Shown here piece after piece: positions 37,849 to 49,372 of a stretch of 64,000 nt of DNA (position 1 is the stretch's first letter; each line of letters opens with the position of its first letter). The DNA is from Charina bottae (lineage: Eukaryota; Chordata; Lepidosauria; Squamata; Charinaidae). Made by a program: the position numbers and the translations under genes. Under the pieces are notes generated by a model. The model was not told the DNA's origin, did not search any database, and saw only the letters and a list, made by a program, of their open reading frames with translations. The stretch spans positions 27,311,001-27,375,000 of the forward strand of contig JALMGJ010000012.1 of the NCBI GenBank assembly GCA_023362775.1, read 5' to 3'.

Positions 37849-37983
37849 CAGTGTTTCTCAACCTTGGCAACTTTAAGATGTGTGGACTTCAACTCCCAGA
37901 ATTCCCCAGCCAGCCTTGCTGGCTGAGGAATTCTGGGAGTTGAAGTCCACACATCTTAAAGTTGCCAAGGTTGAGAAACACTG
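37849..37983. mobile_element. hAT-type hairpin MITE inside CR1
   Basis: CAGTGTTTCTCAACCTTGGC ends in inverted order. Flanking octamers CTTTAACT and TTTTAACT differ by one base. The arms pair around ccagccttgctgg. Confidence 0.87.
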
Positions 37984-38036
37984 TTTTAACTGTTCCTTCT
38001 AAGACTTGGTTTCCAGTCCCCTCAACCATTGGGAAA

Positions 38037-38263
38037 ACCAGTTTGGTGTAGTGGTTAAGGCACAAGGTTAGAAACCGGGAGACCATGAGTTCTAGTCCCA
38101 CCTTAGGCACAAAACCGGCTGGGTGACCTTGGGCTGTTCCCGTTCTCTCAGCCCCAGGAAGGAGGAGGTAAGGGCAAACCACCTCTGAAAATGCTGCCGA
38201 GAAAACTGCAGGACCTTGTCCAGGCAGTCACCAGGGGTCAATACTGACTTGAAGGCACACACA
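38037..38263 (+). mobile_element. Sauria-type SINE, monomer
   Basis: Single-unit form of the tRNA-headed SINE: ccagtttggtgtagtggtta head, one GTTCTAGTCC B-box, ctgggtgaccttgggc, ggcaaaccacctctgaaaat and the BovB-like end ggtcaatactgacttgaagg. It serves as the baseline for the multi-unit copies. Confidence 0.85.
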
Positions 38264-38434
38264 ATCATTTTGGTAACCCTTGCTTGAACTCACTCCAGTT
38301 TCTCAATGTCCTTTTTGAAGTGGGGTGCTCAGAACTGGACAGAGTATTCCAAGTCAGAGTAGAATGGGACAATTACTTCTTATAATCTGTACTCTGGGTG
38401 TAAATTCCAAGTCCTTGTACATCCTTCTACACTG

Positions 38435-39011
38435 CAGGGGTCCCCAACCTTTTTGGCACCAGGGACCAGTTCCATGGAAGACAATTTTTCCACGGACCGG
38501 GGGTGGGGTTTGCAGGCGGGAGCCAATCGTGCAGATGGGTGGGGTGGGGCGGGGTTTGCTGGTGGGAGCCAATCGTGTGGACCGGGGGATGGGGTTTTCA
38601 GGCAGGAGCCAATCATGCAGACAGGGGGTAGGGTTTGCAGGTGGGAGCCAATCGCGTGGATGGGGGGGCAGGGTTTGCAGGCGGGAGCCAATCACATGGA
38701 CCGGGGGGGGCGGGGTTTGCTAGCAGGGGCCAATCGGGCCTCGTGCTCCTTGGCCCGCCTCTCCGCCCTTCTTTGCCGCACACTGATAGGTAGAGGTGAC
38801 CCTTCAGGGTCCCCACCAATCAGCTGCTCCGGCTCAAGCTCTGTCTTTGCACCTTCCCAGCTTCTTCCTGCTACCAGCTGCTCTTCCTCCAACTCATGGT
38901 GGCAGGGACAGGCTCGTTCCTGACACCACCACTCACCTCCTGCTGTGCGGCCCACTTCCTAACAGGCCGCGGCCCACTAGTGGGCCACGGCCCACAGGTT
39001 GAGGACCCCTG
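38435..39011. mobile_element. hAT element with internal ~40-bp minisatellite
   Basis: Ends CAGGGGTCCCCAACCTTTTT and GGTTGAGGACCCCTG. Within it the phrase ggggtttgc..gggagccaatc recurs six times with starts near 38505, 38551, 38591, 38630, 38670 and 38711, a period of about 40 bp. The open frames here are by-products of this repeat. The 8-bp duplication is unclear (ttctacac on the left, ttctacag on the right, with two bases between the left copy and the end). Confidence 0.8.
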
Positions 39012-39740
39012 TTCTACAGGATAAACATACCCAGTTCCTTTAACCATTCGTCATAGGACCTGTTTTCTAGTCTTCTCACCATCTTGGTAGACCTTCTCTC
39101 GACTCACTCCAGTTCGTTGATCTCCTTTTCAAACTGCAGTTCCCAGAACTGGACAGAGTATTACAAGTGTTGGACATGTACCTCCCATGATTGGGATGAG
39201 ACATTTCTCTTAATACATTCTAAAATAGCATTTGCCTTTTTAGCAGCTGCTTCACCCTGTTGGCTCATGTTCAATTTGTAAACTACCAAAGATCCTGATC
39301 CTTTTCACATGTGCAATTGGCTATATTTCCATTTTTTATCCTCAGATGCAGGATTTTATATTTCTCCCTGTTACATTTCTGCCCACTGCTCAAGCTTGTC
39401 TAGATCTTTCTTGTTTAAAAAGTTAGTCTGAGTTTTATGTCAGCTGCTAGTTTGACAGTGATCCACTCAATGCTTTCATCCAACTCATTAATAAAAGCAT
39501 TGAACAATAGAGCCCAGAAGACAGCCCTGTGACCCTCCACTCAATATTATTCTCTGATCTGATGTGGAGCCATTTATGAGGACTTTCCTGGTGTGGTCGC
39601 TCAGCCAGTTATGAATCCATCTACCAGCTCTATCATCTAACCCAAATTTTATTATTTTATTGATGAGGGTATTGTGAGAAACTTCTCAAATGCTTTCTGA
39701 GATCAAGGTACACAGTGTCTATAGTATTTCCCCAATCTAT
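39012..39740 (-). mobile_element. CR1 3' region copy B
   Basis: Starts again with ggataaacatacccagttcc, seen already in copy A. It continues with cttggtagaccttctctcga, cccagaactggacagagtat, catttgcctttttagcagct, ttatatttctccctgttaca, gcattgaacaatagagccca and gttatgaatccatctaccag. The overlap in content shows that A and B are separate copies. Confidence 0.75.
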
Positions 39741-40640
39741 TAAGCTAGGAACTATGTCCAAAAAAGATATTTCTCATCATTCGTGGATATGACGTCTTTA
39801 TGGCTTCTACCAAGTGCCTACATTCCAAACGTTTCATTCTGAGAAGTTTGTTTTCTACAAACTTTTAACTACAAAGCCTTAAAATATAAAAAACCTCCAC
39901 CAATGCTTTGACACGACACAGCTCACAGTTTTACCCTTCTTCTCAATCTTTCAGCTCATACTGTGTTATATTGCAAAGGGGTGTTGGGCAAGGCAAAATT
40001 GCTTATCATCTACCCTTCCATACCTTTTCCTCCAGTTTAAATTGAACACCTTTCTGGCCTGCAGAGAGGACTTATTTATCTATTTGTCGGTTTACTTCAG
40101 AAGTTCAAAAGTACTTCTTGCCAGGACCACAAATCTATTGCATAATGAAGATTTGATTCAAATATGAAGTATCCTGCACTGGATATTGCCTTTATAGTTT
40201 TCCATGGAGATGAATCAGTGCTTGTTGAGAAATGTAGCATTACCAACGCATCTGAACTACAACATCATAGGTGTCTGGGACAAAGCATGGGGACAAAACA
40301 AAGACAAAACCTGCATTGCAAAAGGCATTGTGATGTCACAACACAAATCCTGGTCATTCATGCGTGTGTTTGATTTGATTCAAATATTGATGTCTTTAAT
40401 TTGATTAAAGTATTTGATTTGATGCACATATTCAAAGATTTGATTCAAATATGAAGAATCCTGCAATGAACGAGTATGCATGTCACAGACTTTGCATAAC
40501 GACATCATGGCACACATTTAACCACTTAGCCCCTTCACAGATGCCTATGCTCAACACCCATAATTCCAAGAATGAAGGGTGTCCACAGGGTATGGTAAAA
40601 AAAAGTAACAATGTAGATCACAACATTCCGTGATCTACAT
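39741..40640. other. intergenic; short direct repeats of a gattcaaatatgaag motif
   Basis: No gene. The phrase gatttgattcaaatatgaag occurs near 40150 and again at ~40436, so a ~290-bp duplicated segment is likely. Otherwise unrecognised. Confidence 0.45.
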
Positions 40641-40644
40641 TCCT

Positions 40645-41057
40645 ACATGCCTATTAAAATAAGGAAGGCTGAGCGAAGGAAGATAGATGCTTTTGAACTG
40701 TGGTGTTGGAGGAAAATTCTGAGAGAGCCTTGGACTGCAAGAAGATCAAACCAGTCCATACTCCAGGAAATAAAGCCAGACTGCTCACTTGAGGGAATGA
40801 TATTAAAGGCAAAACTGAAGTACTTTGGCCACCTAATGAGAAGACAGGATACCCTGGAGAAGATGCTGATGCTAGGGAAAGTGGAAGGCAAAAGGAAGAG
40901 GGGCCGACCAAGGGCAAGATGGATGGATGATATTCTGGAGGTGACAGACTCAACCATGGGGGAGCTGGGGATGGTGACGGCCGACAGGAAGCTCTGGCGT
41001 GGGCTGGTCCATGAAGTCACAAAGAGTCGGAAGCGACTGAACGAATAAACAACAAAA
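40645..41057 (+). mobile_element. BovB LINE, 5'-truncated 3' end
   Basis: One open frame (40647-41048) gives KAERRKIDAFELWCWRKILR, WTARRSNQSILQEIKPDCSL, YFGHLMRRQDTLEKMLMLGK and the RKLWRGLVHEVTKSRKRLNE end. It has no stops, so it is young. It ends with gaataaacaacaaaa. Confidence 0.9.
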
Positions 41058-41059
41058 GA

Positions 41060-41450
41060 ACACAACAATGCAATCAAAGCTCCACTTGATTATTATACTA
41101 CGAGTTGCATTCATGGGTGTAGTGAGGAAAGTCAATACAGCTGCTATAAAACTGCACAATTGAAGCCCTTCTTTTTAAAAATGTGTGTCTTGCATGCAAC
41201 ACATGTAAAAAGGGACAGAGTTGTGATCGTCTGGCCTCAGCTACCATCTTGACTTTTTAAACCCTTGCCTGCAAAACCCAAAGCATCTTCTTGATGAGAG
41301 ACTGGGAGGGTTCCCTTAACTGCTACAAATCAGAACAGGTAATTCCTGTGTTTCTTTCAAGGCTTGGCAATATAGCACTTGTTTATTAATATTAATTAAT
41401 TGGTAATATAAATTTAATAACATAAATAAAATAAATAAATAATTACTGAG
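41060..41450. other. intergenic, nothing recognised
   Basis: AT-rich; a reverse match to caaaaaagtcaagatg lies near 41245. No gene. Confidence 0.45.
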
Positions 41451-41781
41451 CGAGCCAGTTTGGTGCAGTGGTTAAAGCACCGGGCTAGAAACCAGGAGAC
41501 CGTGAGTTCTAGTCCCACCGTAGGCATGAAAGCCGGCTGGGTGACCTTGGGCCAGTCCGTGTCTCAGCCCTAGGAAGGAGCTAATGGCAAACCAGGCGAC
41601 TGAGAGTTCAAGTCCCGCCTTAGGCATGAAGCCAGCTGGATGACCCCGGGCCAGTCACTTTCTCTCAGCCCTAGGAAGCAGGCAATGGCAAACCACTTCC
41701 GAAAAACCTTGCCAAGAAAACTTCAGGGACTTGTCCAGGTAGCCTCCAAGAATCGGACACGATTGAACGGATAAAAAAAAA
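41451..41781 (+). mobile_element. Sauria-type SINE, two internal units
   Basis: Head gagccagtttggtgcagtgg. The internal unit is present twice (atgaa at 41525 and 41625, 100 bp apart). The 3' end (caagaatcggacacgattga) is clearly BovB-like, followed by an A-rich tail. Confidence 0.85.
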
Positions 41782-42205
41782 TATGACTGAGCACCTGTGG
41801 ACCCCTGTTTTGAAAAAACAATTAATTAAAAATAGCCATTCTTGCATGTCGTCTCACAAAAATTCATCAATTCTCTGATAAATACTTCTTAGATTTTGGC
41901 CATTTAAAAATATAATTCAATCTTCAAGGTATATAATTCAAGGTTCTGTAAAGAAAGCTTATCCTTGAGTGAGTGAGTTATTTATTTGTAATACTTCTAC
42001 CCCATCGCACCTCAAACAACTCTTGGTGGATTATAGGCTATATAATAAAAAAACAAAAAACAAATAAAGCATCCACAGGGAGGTTAAAACAATTCAAACC
42101 AATCGTAACAATTAAAAAATAAGTACATTATCTCCCACATAAATATATAAGGTCAGAAATATGACAGAAAACAATGAAAGTCCAAGAACTGGCCACAGTA
42201 TGACC

Positions 42206-42340
42206 CAGTGTTCCTCAACCTCAGCAACTTTAAGACGTGTGGCCTTCAACTCCCAGAATTCCCCAGCCAGCATGGCTGGCTGGGGAATTCTGGGAGTTGT
42301 AGTCCACACGTCTTAAAGTTGCTGAGGTTGTGAAACACTG
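42206..42340. mobile_element. hAT-type hairpin MITE
   Basis: CAGTGTTCCTCAACCTCAGC and complement; the arms pair around ccagccatgctgg. Flanks GTATGACC and GCCTGACC are an imperfect octamer duplication. Confidence 0.83.
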
Positions 42341-42344
42341 GCCT

Positions 42345-43385
42345 GACCTGATGAGTTTTTATTCAAGTTCTCCTTCCTTAATGTTGTCAATATTCTTCTG
42401 CCTTCCTCCGCCTTATTCCTTGTCATTGGGGTTTGTTCAATAGCTCCATTTACTTGCTTGGAAAGTAAAATCCCGAGAATCACATCATACTTATGAATTT
42501 CCACAAGCAAGCTCAAAAATAAATTCCTGCTGATAAATGGGATAGAATGTGCACTCAGTAATGTGTGTACACACACAGTGGGCAAAGCTGCCTTGCTAAC
42601 TGTTTAACTAGTGAAAGGTGTTAAGATAAATGAAATTCATAGTCAATAGATTAGCTCTTATCCCTCTGTTCAGGCAAGAGGCTCTGTCTTTTATAATGAT
42701 TGGCAAAATTCTGAAATCCAGTGGAAACTGGAACAGTTACAGCTTTGCATGATCTTCATACATATTTATTCCTGTAACTTGTTGTTTTGAAAATAATGTA
42801 CACTGGGTTTTTTTTTCTTGGATTATATAAATTACATCTTAAATATTACCAAAAATCGATTCTCATGTGGCATTTTTCTTCAAGTGTTTTCCCCCCTTGC
42901 TTCCTTTCCTTTTCTTTATAACATGGGAATGGGGAGTGAATCCAGAAAGCTGATTCTTGTAACCACTTCCGAGATTGAAAAAAATGCATTAACCAATCAT
43001 TCCCACATGAGAACACAATGAGTTATTACTGTGTATATACAATAGAGTCAGCAACATAGGTTTCTCTGAGGCCGGAAAGGGTGAGCAAACAATGAAATAG
43101 ATGCCACCAGAGATGCCTGCAGGGTATGGTCAAAAAAGTCAAGATGGGGGCCGCCAGGGCATGTGCCTTTCTAGCAGGTGCCAATCTCTGCTTAGTCCTG
43201 GTTGACTTTTCAACCATTCTAGCCCAGGCTGGTTTGGTTGCACAAGTGTGTGACCTGAGCCAAAAAAAAAAAAAAGTCAATGGTGTTAAGTTCAAGATCC
43301 TGATTGGCAGTCATGGAACAGGCTCACTGAATTGTTCTTGGGGAAAAAACTGAACAAAACTATTTTCTTTTGCAAAATATACAAG
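42345..43385. other. intergenic, nothing recognised beyond short repeats
   Basis: No gene. The word caaaaaagtcaagatggggg at ~43131 matches the one near 34999. A-run at 43262-43274. Confidence 0.45.
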
Positions 43386-43390
43386 AAACC

Positions 43391-43393
43391 TAT

Positions 43394-43448
<55 letters not shown>

Positions 43449-43500
43449 TAATTCAAATTTCGCCACCGCCCATCTCCCCCAGAAAGGGGGACTCTTTTTT
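43391..43500 (-). repeat. (ATTT)n abutting LINE/SINE tail
   Basis: About 15 TTTA units (43391-43449) lead into ttcgccaccgcccatctccc, a minus-strand element tail. Confidence 0.85.
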
Positions 43501-43972
43501 TTGCTAAGATATTGTAGAATTCAATAACTATGCTAGGAATTGGAAGTCTTTATATATATAATTAATGACCCAAGTCTCAGAAGACTGACCTGTCTCATGA
43601 GATTTCATCCATCTCACCTCTGAGATGGTGCTTGGTGCCCTCCTTTGAAGTTTTCTGAGGTTTTTTTTTTATCCTGGCCTAAGATATCACTTGATTTCAA
43701 GTGAGAAGAGTGAAATAACATGAGAATTGGCAATCTTGCACAATTTCAGCCATTTTTAATGGTTCAAAGGGTTAATATTGGGGTTTACAGGTGCAATGTG
43801 AGTGATGCAAGTTTGAAGGCATTATACTGCTACTTCCAGGCCTATGATAATAAAGGGGAAAGAGGTGGGATTTATTGTGAAGGACAACACACAGGCTTAG
43901 ATCTCGATAAAGCTTTGGTTCCTAATTAGAATTCCCCTCATTCTAATAATTGTTAAGTCTATGAAGAAGGAA

Positions 43973-44259
43973 TATAAAGCCAGACTGCTCACTTGAGGGA
44001 ATGATATTAAAAGCAAAACTGAAGTACTTTGGCCACGTAATGAGAAGACAGGATATCCTGGGGAAGAAGCTGATGCTGGGGAAAGTGGAAGGCCAAAGGA
44101 AGAGGGGCCGACCAAGGGCAAGATGGATGGATATTCTGGAGGCGACGGACTCGACCGTGGGGGAGCTGGGGGTGGCGACAGCCGACAGGAAGCTCTGGCG
44201 TGGGCTGGTCCATGAAGTCACGAAGAGTCGGAAGCGAATGAACGAATAAACAACAACAA
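43973..44259 (+). mobile_element. BovB LINE, 5'-truncated 3' end
   Basis: Begins within the KPDCSLEGMILKAKLKYFGH block and runs through HEVTKSRKRMNE to gaataaacaacaacaa. Exact 14-bp duplication CTATGAAGAAGGAA (43959-43972 and 44260-44273). A three-base deletion removes one Asp, leaving the frame open. Confidence 0.9.
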
Positions 44260-44273
44260 CTATGAAGAAGGAA

Positions 44274-45754
44274 CCTTCAACTCTCTGTCTTCCACCTGGA
44301 CTCTCTTTGTGTTAAAAAATGGCCACTGCGACAAACCAGACTTACTTTTAATTTTCTCCCAGGCCTGATAACCAGTTCCCGCCTTGTGTTCTATTAATAT
44401 ATGGATGACAATGAAGAGTTAAGTTTAATGTTTATACACCAGGTAGCAGGATTGTTTACCTTCACGCTAAGAAAATTGGCAAGGCAGCAAAGTCTGCACT
44501 ATACATGGTGACCTGGAAGACTTCACGGACTCCACGCTGTTCACCCTAAAGTTCTTATGAAACTTTCCCAAACAAAGAAAGAAGTTCGTAGAGTCCTATG
44601 GAGGCTCTACAATATGTGCCAAATGTGTTTCTGACAATATGAAATGAGTGTTCCTTACTGAGAAGCAGAAGATGGTGGTCAAAGTACTGAAGGCAGAAGC
44701 ACAAAATCAAAAATCAAAGGGATTATTTGTATTCATTTATAGCTCAACAAAAGAAGGCTTAATGTTTTTTTTAAAAAAAGAGTTAAGCTTCTTCAGTAAA
44801 GACTTTCAACTATTGCATTCCTTCCCTTCTTTTTCTTTTCAGTATGACTTTACTGGAGACTTTGGTAACTTCCATGTGAGGTTATTGTTTCTCTACTTGT
44901 GTTTATAATTGCTGATTGTAATCCTTAAAAGATGAGTTATTTTATTAGGATAGGATAGGAATGTGGATCTAAGGATGTAGGAGAAAGCAGTATGAGCCAA
45001 AATTTCTATTCCCTTCCTGTTGTGCTTCCATGAGGCTAAGAAATCATTCTCTTTGATGAGCTGCAAGGCTCATTATTATACATGATACATTATATCATAC
45101 GTAATAAGTGTTTTTCTAGAAATGGTAGAATGTTTGTATATCAACATTCGGGGTTTGATTTTTTAAAGATATAACTGTGTGGACGTGGATGTAAAATTAC
45201 TTATATATATGTCCATATCCAGAGAGAGAGAGGAAGAGAGGAAAATTATAAATGGCCAAGGAAACAGGTCCAGGTTTAAGCTTTGTTTGAATTCTATCTG
45301 CTGGATTTCACTCATCCTCTTTTTTTTTTTTAAGTTGTGATTCACTCTCTCTTCTTTAAAGTCACATTTTGGTTTTCATATAATGCCTTTTCTTTGTTTA
45401 TATAAATGTCTAACCTCAGCTATAGCTTCTGGAGAAAGATTATTGCAAAGTATTGGGCTAGATAGAAAAGCCACCGACTTCCTTCATATTTATGGGTTTT
45501 CAAACCCAAGATTTAAAGGAAATTCTCTGGGATAAGTAGGATCAGAAAGACACCAGCTAATATGTGGGTACACACACCTGGCAAGTGAAGCTGTGCTCCC
45601 AACAGTTTAAATAGGAGACAGCAACACATACAAAAAAAATGTATTTTCTGTTTTTTTTTAATCAGCTTCTTGGGAAGGACCCCGTTTTTTTACTGATTTG
45701 AGGTGCCTTCCTGGTTAAGGATATAAAAGCAGAACAGTATGACCAATTTCATGC
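44274..45754. other. intergenic, nothing recognised
   Basis: About 1.5 kb without a gene or nameable transposon. A short (GA)n lies at 45221-45240. Confidence 0.45.
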
Positions 45755-45962
45755 ATTTTGTGGATGTGTTTTGAAGTCAACTTCTGGAAAGTTTTTCCGA
45801 CAACATTTTTCAGAAAGTGGTTTGCCCTTGCCTCCTTCTTCCTGGAGCTTACAGAGAGGGACCAGCCCAAAGTTACAGATGACTTTTTACCTAAGGCAGG
45901 ACTAAAACTCACAGTCTCCCAGTTTCTAGCCTGGTGCCTTTAATGCGTACTAGACAACCTGT
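45755..45962 (-). mobile_element. old tRNA-type SINE
   Basis: Antisense order: gtggtttgcccttgcctcct, gagagggaccagcccaaagt, aaggcaggactaaaactcac, agtctcccagtttctagcct and gcgtactagaca. This is a diverged monomer of the tRNA-headed SINE. Confidence 0.7.
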
Positions 45963-46116
45963 GACCCGTTGGGTCATTGCTTCAGAGATATTTCCTGACC
46001 AGATTCCTCAATGCCTTCAACTATGGCAGAGCTTCTAATCTACAGCCTTCACTGGAAAAGTTCTTAAAAATTAGAGATGTATCTGCCTTGAAAGTAGCCA
46101 ATGTTGAACTGTATAG

Positions 46117-46449
46117 CAGGGGTCCCCAACCTTTTTGGCACCAGGGACTGGTTTCAAAAGATGATTTTTCCACAGACTGGGGAGGCGGGGTCTCCGGGAT
46201 TTCTGCGGACCAGGGGGGCAGGGTTTCCGGGATTTCCGTGGACTGAGGGGGTGGGGTTTCTGGGATTTCCAAGGACCGGTGAGCGGGGTTTGCGGGTGGG
46301 AGCCGATCACAAGCACCGGAGGGCGGGGTTTGCGAGCGGGAGCCAATCACATGGAAGGGGGCGGGGCTTGCGGGCAGGAGCCCCATAGCCCAGTTCCTAG
46401 CAGGCCGCAGCCCACTAGTGGGCCGTGGCCCACAGGTTGGGGACCCCTG
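46117..46449. mobile_element. hAT element, second copy with ~40-bp minisatellite
   Basis: CAGGGGTCCCCAACCTTTTT and GGTTGGGGACCCCTG ends with an exact 8-bp duplication, CTGTATAG (46109-46116 and 46450-46457). The interior has about five units of the same ~40-bp repeat as the 38.4-kb copy (gcggggtttgcgggtgggag). Confidence 0.9.
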
Positions 46450-46914
46450 CTGTATAGCACAGTCAAACATCAGGAGTTGACCACAGGAAATGTTTTATGG
46501 TATTTTGTATTATGTAATAAAATGTTTTATGATAATGTTTACGTCATAAAATGTTTTATAAAATTTGCCAAATTTCTATTCCACAGGAGTCATGGGTCCT
46601 GGATTTTGGATGCATTCTGTAAGTTAGCCCATTTGAGGTAACTTGGAATTAGATTGGTTCAAAAATTGTTGCCCTCCAATGCACCGTTTCGCCCAGTTAA
46701 AGGTTACAAAGTATCAGACATGACAGTTTTTGTAGTATATAGATAGATACCACACTGCCTCTCAGCTTTATGCACAGTATACATGAAATGTGCAGCAAGT
46801 GAGTAAATATATGTAGCAATTGGCAGTACTGTTTCTGTGGTCCCCAGTGATGCTTGTTTCAATTGTTTTAGTCATATGGCCATCATCAGGACACGAGAAT
46901 AAGTACCGATCGAA
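46450..46914. other. intergenic, nothing recognised
   Basis: AT-rich, no gene. Confidence 0.5.
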
Positions 46915-47540
46915 GAGAATATTTGTAGCTCAGGGTTGAACTGTGGAGTCCTTGGTGCTCTCTGAGCCTTGTTGTTTTCTTGCAGATGTTTCATTGCCAG
47001 GCTAGGCAACATCTTCAGTGCGAAAAGGGAATGGGACTTGCTCTCTGTTTATCTACCATGGATTGTCCTGCTTGTGTTGGTGGGGGTGTTGTTCTCTCCT
47101 TAGGAGTTCCTTGATTGGGCTGTTGTTTGCTGCTTGGTTGATTGACTGAGTTAATAGTTCCTTGATTAGGGTCTATTGTGTTGTTTGATTGCTCCTCTGC
47201 TGCTAATCTTATTTATTTATTTATTTATTTATATTTCTAACTTATATCACCGCCCATCTCCCCCCATTTCCAGAGGGGACTCTGGGCGGTTAAGGGAGGG
47301 GAATCTTGCTGTTAATCTTTGCATATCTCGTTGTTGATTGTTGGCCAAGACGTGTTCTGGTCTTCTGGCTTTTCTATTGTCTCTTATGAATGGTATGTAA
47401 ATGTTGTTTACCTCTATGTGTCTGTTGATGGCTGCTTTGTCTGAGTGCCAAGCTTCCAGGAATTCTCTAGCATTTTTGGATTTGGCTTGGTTTAATATGC
47501 TCACAGTTTCCCAGTTGAAAGTATGGTTAAGTCTGTCCAT
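46915..47540 (-). mobile_element. Penelope-like element, 3' end with coding remnant
   Basis: The minus strand from 47540 to 47310 encodes a remnant with HTFNWETVSILNQAKSKNAR and EFLEAWHSDKAAINRHIEV. This resembles the region after the GIY-YIG endonuclease at the C-terminus of Penelope-like polymerases. A terminus at 46915-47022 carries a hammerhead-like motif. A (TTTA)n plus CCGCCCATC tail inserted at 47211-47300 splits it. No reverse-transcriptase core is present, so the copy is dead. Confidence 0.7.
46981..47021 (-). ncRNA. hammerhead-like motif, Penelope terminus
   Basis: Minus strand: GCA, CUGAAGA, stem II GUUGCC/GGCAAU with loop UAGCCU, GAAAC, then AUC, UGC. The core fits CUGANGA and GCA/UGC can form stem I. 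The cleavage triplet is AUC, and the G16.2 equivalent is changed, so activity is doubtful. Confidence 0.45.
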
Positions 47541-48800
47541 TTAATTTCCAGAATTAAAGACTTCTCCAGAGAGCTTGGTCTTTGCATAATGTGTCCAAAG
47601 TACGATAAGTTGAGGATGGTCTTTTGTGCCTCAAGTGAAAACTCTGAAATGATTTGTTCTATGATCCATTTGTTTGTTATCTTGGCCATTCTCATGAGTC
47701 TTTTTCAACACAAAAGTTCAAAAGCATCAATACTCTTTCTATGCTGCTTCTTCAAAGTCCAACTTCCATAGAGTCTCACAGGGACAACCATTGCCTGCAT
47801 GGTTCCACCATGCAGAATGCATGAATCCAGAATTGGCCTTTACAGCCACTTATGGATCCACTGTTAAGATTTTACCCCTGGAAGACAATCTTACTTGGCT
47901 ACAAGTGATCGCCAAGAAGAAGAAGAAGAAGAAGCATGGTTCCACCCTTGGCCGGTATAGACATTTCATATTATCTGAATGTCTTTGCCTTAATTACTAC
48001 CTTACCAAATGCTAGTCTGTAGCATATTTTTTGATCGCTGGTTCCTTTACTGTTGATAGTCAACCTTAAAAAGGCAGAAGTTATCCACCACTTCAATATC
48101 TTCTTTGTCAGTTCTAAGGCTGGTTGCTGTTGTAATGATTTTAGACTTCTTTCTTTCTTTGTTCTTTATGTTTACTCTCAATCCCATTTTTTCACTGCAC
48201 TCCTTGACTTTCATTACTTGAGCTTCCAAATCATTTGCATTATCAGCTATGAGATTAATGTCACAGCATAGTACAGCATATTGATGTTTCTTCCTCCAAT
48301 TTTAAAACCCCAATAATCTTCTTCCAACCCAGCCTACCTCAATATAGATTCAGCATATAGGTTGAATATATAAGGAGAGAGCATACAGCCGTGTATCACT
48401 CCTTTGCCTACATGTTCTGTCCAGACTGTGGCTTCCTATCCTGTGCATAGGTTTCTTATGAGGACAATGAGATGTTCTGGGATTTCCATTTTCCCATGGA
48501 CACTCCAAAACTTGACATGATTGAGGGCATTTCTATCATCAATGAAGCACATATTGACTTACTTTTGGTATTCTTTAATTTTCTCAAGTATCCAGTATGC
48601 ATCAGCAATAATGTTCCTCGGGCTTTTCTAAAACCATCTTGAACAACCAGCATCTCCCTTTCCATGCAGGGCTCTAAATCTGTGTTGGATGATCCTAGGC
48701 ATTATTTTGCTAGCATGTGAATTAAAGATATTGTACGATCATTTGCACATTATGTTAAGTCTCCTTTCTTTGGTATTGGTATGTTGAGTAACCTCTTCCA
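47541..48800 (-). mobile_element. decayed RTE-like LINE fragments
   Basis: The minus strand contains a C-terminal block (LSYFGHIMQRPSSLEKSLIL at ~47560-47620), a block with KMGLRVNIK and TDKEDIEVVDN (48050-48229), and further RT remnants (48456-48665). The order matches an RTE-clade ORF2 like the fragment at 29.2-30.0 kb. Stops and deletions are frequent. Confidence 0.7.
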
Positions 48801-49372
48801 ATCTGTTGGCCACTAAGTCATTTTGCAGATAGTTTGGTTAGAATGTTTACTGACATGTCCGTGTATCTATCTATGATCTTTGTGGATTGCTATACCAAAA
48901 CTTCAGGGTTGATTGAAACCTAGATTAGCCCTTTTCCATAAAACTAATCACCAGCTAAAAAAGAAGTCCATGGAAGAAAGTGGGCTCAGTAGGACCCTGA
49001 TACTTGTGTTCTCAGCAAGAAATGTAGGTATCGTGACTAGAATCCATTGGTGGCTTTAGCTCCCAGGAATGTGATCTGGAAGAATTACTCTCTGGCCAGG
49101 AATGCTTGTTGGGAGAAGAGGAATAATAGAAAGCAGAGGTGACAATGCTTTTCTGGTTGGACTCCAAAAAGTGGGCCGGGCCATTGCAGAGAAATGGGTG
49201 GAATCAAGATAAAGAAGTGGGTGGGGTCAGATTGAAAGCCTGTTGAATTGGATTTAAATGAATGAAATACAGTTATTATGGCCCATTCCCCTATATTTAA
49301 TTCCTTCTCCTTTGCCACATTAACATTTACAACTGAGAATCTGGGTAAGTTTGGGGGAGAGGGTGTAGCAGC
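48801..49372. other. intergenic, nothing recognised
   Basis: No gene; precedes the BovB copy. Confidence 0.5.

Larger units (their letters stand above)
37510..38434 (-). mobile_element. CR1 3' UTR copy A, with MITE and SINE insertions
   Basis: Antisense CR1 order: aaaatcatagaactggaagg, catctagcccaacttcctgc, ttgttccactgattgac, aattcctcctaatatctaac, then ggataaacatacccagttcc and, after the insertions, cactccagtttctcaatgtc and gctcagaactggacagagta. Interrupted by a MITE (37849-37983) and a monomeric SINE (38037-38263). Confidence 0.78.

Noticed and set aside
38354..38955. Overlapping proline/glycine-rich ORFs on both strands
   Set aside because: They derive from the 40-bp minisatellite inside the hAT element.
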